This document shows, piece by piece, positions 6,323 through 10,616 of a DNA stretch of 10,616 bases. The notes beneath the pieces are model-generated. The model worked only from the letters and a program-made list of their open reading frames with translations, was not told where the DNA came from and did no database searches. Within the stretch, counting starts at the first letter, position 1. Every line of letters starts with the position of its first letter. Origin of the DNA: Candidatus Doudnabacteria bacterium (lineage in GTDB: Bacteria > Patescibacteriota > Doudnabacteria > UBA920); assembly GCA_016788805.1 (NCBI GenBank), contig JAEUSE010000012.1, positions 1 to 10,616 on the forward strand, read 5' to 3'. The translations under genes were made by a program, and so were the position numbers.

Positions 6323-8761
6323 TCAGCTATATAAGTCATCGCGAGTGAACAAGCGGTGGCTCTTAAACTTGTCTAGCTCAGTCTGCACAGTGCTTGCTAC
6401 GGTTTGTTCGGTCGTAGCCAATAAGAATTGAGTAGGTTGGATATTAAGCTGTGCAAATATAGTCAGATACTTTCTGATGTCTGAGGGCTCAACTGGACAA
6501 TCCTTACATTCGCCCAGTATTATATTCCCTTTGCTAATAGCCAGGATATCTATCTCTTGTTTTGGTTTCTCGCTTTGGGGATTAAGGATGTTTGTCTCAC
6601 TCTCGTAATGGAACTCGTCGGGAGCTTCAAGCCTAAGCTTATCTAAAGCCAATGCAGTTAAGTGTGAGCTAGATTCATAAAACAAATACACAGTTTCTGC
6701 TAGTCGGTAGTACCATTTTGGTTCGGCGGGTTGTTTCCAGTTTGAATGGTTGTACGTTTGGTTGAAACCGCAACGACTACACGTGAAGGTGCTACTCACC
6801 GAACCGATGTCATACCAGGCGGCGAGGCGGCACCGTGAACATTGAAAAATAAGACCACGGTAAACTATATCTTTTGCGATAAGTTCATCGAGTAGCGTTA
6901 TTGCCTCATTTTCATCCCCGAGCTTGCGTCTAAAAGCCTCAAAGCTTAAATAAGTTCTGCTCTCCACGCTCAGACGAACTATCTCATCATCGCCTTGGTC
7001 TGGCTTAGTAACCAAGTACTGGTCAAATATGTTGCGTTTTGACTCGGTGCGGAAGAAGGTTGCTGTTTGCTCGAGAGAGCCAAACCGCTCGATAGTGTCC
7101 TTTAAATAACTACCCTTGTCCGATAGTTCAGTCGTATAACCGGAATCAGCAAAATAATCTCTGAGTATATCGGCATCAAGGGGGAGGCTTATAGTCGGGC
7201 GAGCAGTTATGGAATCGATGTCACCTCCGAAGTAGGCTACATTAGGGCAAAAGTACGCAAGTTCGTCCTTGGCTACTCTGGTCTCTTGAACCGAGTTCAT
7301 ACCCATAAGAATAGTGCTCCCCAGGAAGGGTAGAGCTGGCGGGCGGAATCCGTCGATGTTTACAGTCGTTATCCATCTATGTTCAGAGGGGTTTACGGGG
7401 TTAAAGTTTTTTGGCTTCGGGGTATTGATTCTGCCAATACTTTGCCTGTCTTGGAATACTATATCCTGTTGATTATAGTGGTTGTTCATTTCGATTACCT
7501 GCATGACGCAAGTAATGGGCAGCTCATCGAATGGCACGATAATACAGTGAGGTAATATGTCGCTCCCCGAGAAACATATTTCAGACATCCATTGCTTGCG
7601 GTATTGCAACTGTCGAGTGGTAAGCGTGGCACTTGTGAGGTTAATCTTCTTGTCCTTGTCGTGACCATACTTAATTGCCTTATAGTACGTATTGACGAGT
7701 TCTGATGTAGCCCCCTCGATATCTGTGAACTTTTCTATGTCTTCGTCCGCTTTCCCCCTATTGGCTATCACCTTCTTGTGTGCCTCGTTTAAGTGAGAGT
7801 CTGGCATCCAGAATACTCCATCATGTAGACGAGATAGGCAGTAGTACAGGCAGTAATCGTCCATGGTATCACCTACGACGACTGTGATGTTCTCTTGCCA
7901 GTCCCTGTGTGTTGCATGCCTATAGTACTTACCGAGATGCAACATACTCATTTTAAATGGCAGCTTATGAATGAAGTCATCAGGAGGCAACTTGTCGCTA
8001 TCTTCATGCATAGCTCTTTGCCAACGTGGGTCGTAATCGTTTTCCTCTAGGGCTTCGATATAGTCACGTAAACGGAAAACCTCTGGGTCTGTCGAGAGCG
8101 GCTTAACTGTAAAGCCCTTGCTTTCCAAAGTACGAGCATAGCTTTTTGAAAGTGCCCCCACTCTGGACAATGCCAGTAGCTTATATGCTTCGTCCTCTAT
8201 CTCGAGCGGGCTGAATATCTCGGTTGGTCGGTCTTTGGCGGATTCAACTATATGCTCAATCTGGGTAAACGGATAAGCGAGATGTGAATCATGGAATACA
8301 TTCTCTTTTACAACGTGGTCATCAAAATAAAATGGGCTTAACCGATTCTTCAACTCCTCTGACAGTGACTTATCCACATCTAGGCCACCTAGATGTGCCA
8401 TAGTGGCTTTTTCGTTCCATTGATTCTTAAAGTCGTCGTCAGATAGACCCCAGCCCGCCTTATGACGAGCTTTAATCTCCTCATATTTTTTAATATCGGC
8501 TTGTTCAAGGTCACTGATAGAAGGTATGTATCTACCGATGTAGTCGGGGCTATAGGCTTCGAGGATTTTCCAAAAAGCAGGGTCAATTGTCTTGCCGTCG
8601 GTGGGAACGATGATGAAGTGCTCACCTCCCCAGACTTGTGAGAATGTTTGAACGATACCGTTTATATATGCCTTCCAGTTTACCTCATGCTTATCTACAA
8701 GCACAGCGAAACGAGGCGTACGTACAGCCGTTGTAACATTCTTCGAGAATAACTCCGCCAT
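6323..8761 (-). CDS. Large protein with zinc ribbon and C-terminal PD-(D/E)XK nuclease domain, family not recognised
   Basis: The gene encodes 812 residues. I do not recognise the first 600 residues: an N-terminal part with VWGGEHFIIVPTDG (43-56) and SPDYIGRY (71-78), then a mixed region with NITVVVGDTMDDY (291-303). Near the C-terminus two CxxC pairs, CSRC (641-644) and CSRC (661-664), form a zinc ribbon. The last domain has QEIDILAI (D738) and GECKD (E751, K753) on adjacent predicted strands, then a helix and FLLATTE, the core of an Mrr/Holliday-resolvase-type PD-(D/E)XK nuclease. So it probably cuts DNA in a single-gene defence or repair system, with the N-terminal part sensing or binding. 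It stands alone between repeat copies B and C, with a -10 element just before its ATG and a terminator after it. Type IV-like restriction is one possibility. Confidence 0.8.
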   Translation of the reverse strand: MAELFSKNVTTAVRTPRFAVLVDKHEVNWKAYINGIVQTFSQVWGGEHFIIVPTDGKTIDPAFWKILEAYSPDYIGRYIPSISDLEQADIKKYEEIKARHKAGWGLSDDDFKNQWNEKATMAHLGGLDVDKSLSEELKNRLSPFYFDDHVVKENVFHDSHLAYPFTQIEHIVESAKDRPTEIFSPLEIEDEAYKLLALSRVGALSKSYARTLESKGFTVKPLSTDPEVFRLRDYIEALEENDYDPRWQRAMHEDSDKLPPDDFIHKLPFKMSMLHLGKYYRHATHRDWQENITVVVGDTMDDYCLYYCLSRLHDGVFWMPDSHLNEAHKKVIANRGKADEDIEKFTDIEGATSELVNTYYKAIKYGHDKDKKINLTSATLTTRQLQYRKQWMSEICFSGSDILPHCIIVPFDELPITCVMQVIEMNNHYNQQDIVFQDRQSIGRINTPKPKNFNPVNPSEHRWITTVNIDGFRPPALPFLGSTILMGMNSVQETRVAKDELAYFCPNVAYFGGDIDSITARPTISLPLDADILRDYFADSGYTTELSDKGSYLKDTIERFGSLEQTATFFRTESKRNIFDQYLVTKPDQGDDEIVRLSVESRTYLSFEAFRRKLGDENEAITLLDELIAKDIVYRGLIFQCSRCRLAAWYDIGSVSSTFTCSRCGFNQTYNHSNWKQPAEPKWYYRLAETVYLFYESSSHLTALALDKLRLEAPDEFHYESETNILNPQSEKPKQEIDILAISKGNIILGECKDCPVEPSDIRKYLTIFAQLNIQPTQFLLATTEQTVASTVQTELDKFKSHRLFTRDDLYS

Positions 8762-8773
8762 TGCCCTATTCTA
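8762..8773 (-). promoter_or_regulatory. Predicted -10 element of the nuclease gene (leaderless)
   Basis: On the minus strand TAGAAT (8773-8768) is followed by 6 bases and then ATG 8761. An AGGG lies within those 6 bases but only 2 bases from the ATG, too close for ordinary ribosome binding. The -35 is weak (TGGAAT with an 18-base spacer). The 6-base gap equals that in front of the 56-residue gene at 696. Confidence 0.45.
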
Positions 8774-8810
8774 CATCCGTTATGCAGAATAATTCCAGGG
8801 TATATGTTTC

Positions 8811-8865
8811 TGAGGTTCGACCTCCTACAGAGGTGATAAATGGTATTTCAACTGGGACGGGTGGG
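8811..8865. repeat. Dispersed repeat, copy C (truncated)
   Basis: This carries the same head as copy B, TGAGGTTCGACCTCC, then TAC, AGAGGTGATAAATG, then CTGGGACGGGTGG, and then similarity stops. The middle block and terminal hairpin are missing. It starts about 50 bp upstream of the nuclease gene, just as copy B lies upstream of the restriction cassette. The point of divergence is 11 bases from the end of the membrane-protein gene, so that junction may mark where a neighbouring cassette was joined or a deletion occurred. Confidence 0.65.
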
Positions 8866-8875
8866 CTGCAAAGAA

Positions 8876-9249
8876 TCATGGGTACAAAAAGTAACCTAGA
8901 ACTAACCAGGCTATACCACCTACTCCTGCATAAATCCATGAGTATCTGGCTATGGTTAGGAGCTTACGAAGGCTTGAATTTTTAGGAAAATCCTTAGGGG
9001 TGCCGCTGAACGCGAGCGTAAGAATAAATTTCATCGTATTTATTACCGTGTCTGTCATGCCTATAGTATCGGGTGGAGTGGGTTCGTATACTTCTCGATA
9101 TAGTGCAATAGGTCTACCTATCTTCATGTAGTATTTCGGGTAAGATTTTGATAATTTGCGGAACACTACATCTAGGCAGATTATTGTAACGCCTAATGCT
9201 CCAAATGTAGTGAAAAAAACACAGTCAAACCAATGGTAATAGCTTGCAT
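8876..9249 (-). pseudogene. Small two-helix membrane protein interrupted by a frame change at a T7 run
   Basis: From ATG 9249 the frame reads MQAITIGLTVFF and then soon hits a stop. One base of shift at the run of seven T (A7 at 9213-9219 on the plus strand) joins it to a long frame continuing TTFGALGVTIICLDVVFRK and ending at TGA 8878-8876. With eight T the product would be about 124 residues: a first membrane helix, a hydrophilic loop of about 65 residues with YMKIGRPIALYREVYEP, and a second helix AGVGGIAWLVLGYFLYP at the end. The continuous hydrophobic helix across the junction argues that both parts belong together. No ATG opens the second frame; a GTG at 9166 could start only a product lacking the first helix. 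It may be a broken gene, a phase-variable or slippage-expressed one, or a sequencing error. I recognise no family. Confidence 0.6.
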
Positions 9250-9267
9250 CTTAAATGAAGTATACCA
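9250..9267 (-). promoter_or_regulatory. Extended -10 promoter of the membrane-protein gene
   Basis: On the minus strand TGG-TATACT (9267-9259) is an extended -10 box (TGn before the hexamer) 9 bases from ATG 9249. There is no clear -35 and no Shine-Dalgarno sequence, so the transcript would have a leader of only a few bases. Its presence just before the ATG supports 9249 as the original start. Confidence 0.4.
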
Positions 9268-9354
9268 AAAACATTCTGCGAAAATTAATGTTGTTGCGCT
9301 TTGCTGCGCGGGTATGAATGCTGTTTGCTTGTAGAGTGGCTGGCTTAGATGCCA

Positions 9355-9906
9355 CTACCCCTTATAGTCGTCAGACTCTTCGTAGTAGTATGACTGTTCT
9401 ATGCCTTTCATAAACACTTCCCTGTCGTCGATCTTATCGGTTAAAGCAGTTCGGAGTAGTTCCCGCAGCTCTAAGCTTTTAACATGGCTGCGTACTATAG
9501 CCTCAAAATAGTCGTTTTTATCAACAGATGCCCAGTCTATGCATTTGCTAAGACGCTTCTTGAGGATAAGGTCTAACCAGATGCGCATACTGCGGCCATT
9601 ACCTTCCATGAATGGATGAGCAATATTCATCTCAGCATATTTTTCAATAATTTCGTCGAATGATGTTTCAGGCATTTCTTCAATTCGTTGCAAAGCCTCA
9701 CCCAGGTAGAGTGAGTTGGCGAAACGAAATCCGTCTTTGCTGATATTCAGTTTGCGGATATCACCCGCAAAATCGTATAAGTTTTCAAAGAGATATAGAT
9801 GAATTTGCTGCAAGCCTTTTGTTGTGCCTACTTCAAAAGACGACAAATCATCACTATCAAAAAGCTTGATGGCGCGCTCTTTGCTGATTGCGTCTGCGTT
9901 ATTCAT
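9355..9906 (-). CDS. Fic-domain AMP-transferase, class III-like
   Basis: The 183-residue protein has the complete Fic active-site motif HPFMEGNGRSMR (97-108), with catalytic H97 and the phosphate-binding GNGR, plus the usual upstream NLYDFAGDIRKLNISK (42-57) and FRFAN, which form the flap region. Fic enzymes usually transfer AMP from ATP to a hydroxyl of a target protein. The C-terminal GIEQSYYYEES has a serine three residues before glutamate (S172, E176), as in the self-inhibiting helix of class III Fic proteins, but the usual following G-N is E-S. No separate antitoxin gene is adjacent, which fits built-in inhibition. I start at ATG 9906 because a TATGAT box ends 7 bases upstream; an upstream extension to 10044 runs through promoter and GC-rich spacer and has no Fic similarity. 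It may serve as a toxin or signalling enzyme. Confidence 0.88.
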   Translation of the reverse strand: MNNADAISKERAIKLFDSDDLSSFEVGTTKGLQQIHLYLFENLYDFAGDIRKLNISKDGFRFANSLYLGEALQRIEEMPETSFDEIIEKYAEMNIAHPFMEGNGRSMRIWLDLILKKRLSKCIDWASVDKNDYFEAIVRSHVKSLELRELLRTALTDKIDDREVFMKGIEQSYYYEESDDYKG

Positions 9907-9922
9907 AGTAAATATCATAGCA
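9907..9922 (-). promoter_or_regulatory. Extended -10 promoter of the Fic gene
   Basis: TGC-TATGAT (9922-9914 on the minus strand) is an extended -10 box. Seven bases separate it from ATG 9906 and no Shine-Dalgarno sequence lies between, so the message is probably leaderless. An ATG at 9918 falls inside the box and is therefore unlikely to be used. Confidence 0.5.
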
Positions 9923-9930
9923 CAAAATGC

Positions 9931-10051
9931 TCGTGAATCATACGGTATTACCCCTGTTAAATTCGTCCGGATCACGGAACACAGCCTAGCCGTGCCTGCA
10001 AAGCACACGGGCTCACAGGGCCTCAGCCTTACGTCCGGCAACACCTACCAT
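9931..10051. other. GC-rich spacer between the Fic promoter and repeat D
   Basis: This roughly 120-base block is richer in GC than the neighbouring genes. It contains short inverted repeats (GTGC-CTGCAAA-GCAC near 9993-10007) and two CGTCCGG words about 70 bases apart. Frames open through it on both strands give no recognisable domain. It could be the gene-proximal part of repeat D, diverged beyond recognition, or debris of an older insertion. Confidence 0.3.
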
Positions 10052-10284
10052 TTCGGCTGGGATGGGTGGTTTGTCTCTGGTGGGTGCGGCTGGGATTTGG
10101 GGATTGGATCCGGTTACCCTTCGAGTGGCCGGGCACTCCTTCCTGCGGTACTCGCAGTAAACATGCAAGCACGTTTACTACTCCGTTCCTCGTTCGCCGA
10201 ACCATCCGGCTTCGCCGTAAGGTTCGTATCCAGCCCAAGAGCCAAACAAAAACCGCCTCTTTCGAGACGGTCATTGTTTGGCTC
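10052..10284. repeat. Dispersed repeat, copy D, abutting tRNA-Asn
   Basis: The block GGCTGGGATGGGTGGTTT, GTCTCTGGTGGGTGC and GCTGGGATTTGGGGA matches copies A and B, and the copy ends in a hairpin with the same architecture. Its middle is unlike A and B and contains its own hairpins (AGTAAACATGCAAGCACGTTTACT, arms AGTAAACGTGC-like). The outer inverted repeat GAGCCAAACAA (10239-10249) and TTGTTTGGCTC (10274-10284) is perfect and overlaps the 3' end of the tRNA gene. The copy thus ties the repeat family to the 3' flank of a tRNA gene. Confidence 0.65.
10248..10271 (-). terminator. Intrinsic terminator of tRNA-Asn
   Basis: In the leftward transcript ACCGTCTC-GAAA-GAGGCGGT forms an 8-bp stem with a GAAA tetraloop, followed by a T-run. 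The one imperfect pair is a U-G wobble leftward (C-A if read rightward). It starts 7 bases after the encoded CCA of the tRNA. It lies inside the longer perfect inverted repeat of 10239-10284, whose outer arm uses the last bases of the tRNA. Confidence 0.8.
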
Positions 10285-10353
10285 CGGGGACTGGATTCGA
10301 ACCAGCGACCTAGTGGTTAACAGCCACCCGCTCTACCGCTGAGCTACCCCGGA
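10279..10353 (-). tRNA. tRNA-Asn (anticodon GTT), CCA encoded
   Basis: The full cloverleaf is visible on the minus strand. The acceptor is TCCGGGG with CCCCGGA; the D arm is GCTC/GAGC; the anticodon stem is GGTGG/CCACT with loop CTGTTAA, so the anticodon is GTT (10321-10319); the T arm is GCTGG-TTCGAAT-CCAGT. The discriminator base is G and CCA follows in the DNA. It reads AAC and AAU codons in translation. tRNA 3' flanks are common targets for mobile elements, and repeat D begins right here. Confidence 0.95.
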
Positions 10354-10530
10354 TTAAAGCCGTTAATGAGACACCCACTCTGCGGGTTTCTCATCGCGCC
10401 AGCAAAATGGTTCACATTTTGCCCAAGCTGCTCTTCCTAACCCGATGAAAAAAATGCTCGGGCTCTCTTTTCCCGAAACTCCTAGGGCACTGCATATGCA
10501 GACTACTCATATATTCGGAAAAAGGGTGTA
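10354..10530. other. Noncoding region upstream of tRNA-Asn with several hairpins
   Basis: No gene is apparent. Three hairpins are clear: GAGACACCC/GGGTTTCTC (10368-10392, one mismatch), GCAAAATG/CATTTTGC (10402-10422, perfect 8 bp), and a set of alternating words CCCGA (10441-10445), TCGGG (10458-10462), CCCGA (10472-10476) in which the middle can pair with either side. I find no good promoter hexamers directly before the tRNA, so the tRNA may be processed from a longer leftward transcript. Confidence 0.4.
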
Positions 10531-10600
10531 ATAAAAATGGTGCTCCGAGAGCTCTTCGCGCTTGGTGACTAGCACCATAACCAGCGAACAGCCTCGGAGC
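10530..10600 (-). promoter_or_regulatory. Attenuator- or terminator-like structured element
   Basis: Two 8-bp perfect helices share three bases and cannot form together. ATGGTGCT (10537-10544) pairs with AGCACCAT (10571-10578), and GCTCCGAG (10542-10549) pairs with CTCGGAGC (10593-10600). The second encloses a further stem, CGCT(T)GGT/ACCAGCG (10559-10586). Read leftward, the first helix is followed directly by TTTTATT, as in an intrinsic terminator, and the second would act as an antiterminator. Whether it controls the tRNA, ends a gene lying to the right, or is a leader read the other way cannot be decided here. Confidence 0.4.
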
Positions 10601-10616
10601 GATTTGAAATAAAAAG

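Noticed and set aside
6311..6324. Small hairpin GATCG-CCTT-CGATC at the nuclease stop codon
   Set aside because: The 5-bp stem is too weak for a terminator compared with the 18-position hairpin at 6230-6270.
9907..10044. N-terminal extension of the Fic protein by 46 residues
   Set aside because: It would cover the extended -10 box and a GC-rich spacer, is cysteine- and arginine-rich without Fic similarity, and lacks a ribosome binding site.
124..10284. CRISPR array or integron attC array
   Set aside because: The four repeats are 55-260 bases long and separated by kilobases with no unit-length spacers, and no Cas gene or integrase is present. The resemblance to attC-delimited cassettes is only in layout.
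9824..10342. 172-residue rightward frame ending in GDWIRTSDLVVNSHPLYR
   Set aside because: Its end is the tRNA-Asn gene read on the wrong strand, a familiar spurious protein; its beginning is antisense to the Fic gene.

Overview
The window is a compact accessory or defence region from a bacterium that uses the standard genetic code: TGA is a plausible stop for the ATPase partner gene, the 812-residue nuclease gene and the membrane-protein gene. The taxon cannot be fixed from the sequence. Base composition is balanced, several genes look leaderless and the accessory island is small, which would suit a candidate-phyla bacterium such as Saccharibacteria, but this is a low-confidence guess. No ribosomal or core metabolic gene is present. 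The only firm housekeeping gene is a tRNA-Asn(GTT) near the right end.

Layout. Positions 1-12 hold the first codons of a leftward gene with a textbook ribosome binding site. Repeat copy A (about 124-376) ends in a long hairpin and is followed by some 300 bases of noncoding sequence with two strong dyads. A rightward operon at 696-3316 encodes a 56-residue peptide and, by ATGA overlap, an 817-residue Rad50/SMC-type ATPase with a zinc-hook-like CPLC. Running toward it is a leftward restriction-modification pair (5815-3331): a nuclease-methyltransferase fusion and a one-TRD specificity subunit, an arrangement like the type IIB enzyme BcgI. Repeat copy B (6010-6270) comes next, then a leftward 812-residue protein (8761-6323) with a C-terminal zinc ribbon and PD-(D/E)XK nuclease signature that I cannot assign to a named family. 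Then come truncated repeat copy C (8811-8865), a small two-helix membrane protein broken by a frame change at a run of seven T, a leftward Fic protein, repeat copy D (10052-10284), tRNA-Asn, and about 260 bases of structured noncoding DNA.

How it fits together. The four repeat copies lie in the same orientation, and each sits about 50-150 bp upstream of a leftward transcription unit. The cargo between them is of defence or toxin type: a restriction system, an SMC-like ATPase pair, a lone nuclease and a Fic enzyme. I infer a tRNA-Asn-anchored island made of repeat-delimited cassettes. The genes probably act independently against foreign DNA rather than in one pathway. The best candidates for something undescribed are the repeat-delimited architecture, the 812-residue nuclease, and the 56-aa peptide/ATPase pair. 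No integrase, transposase, CRISPR array or HsdR helicase is visible.
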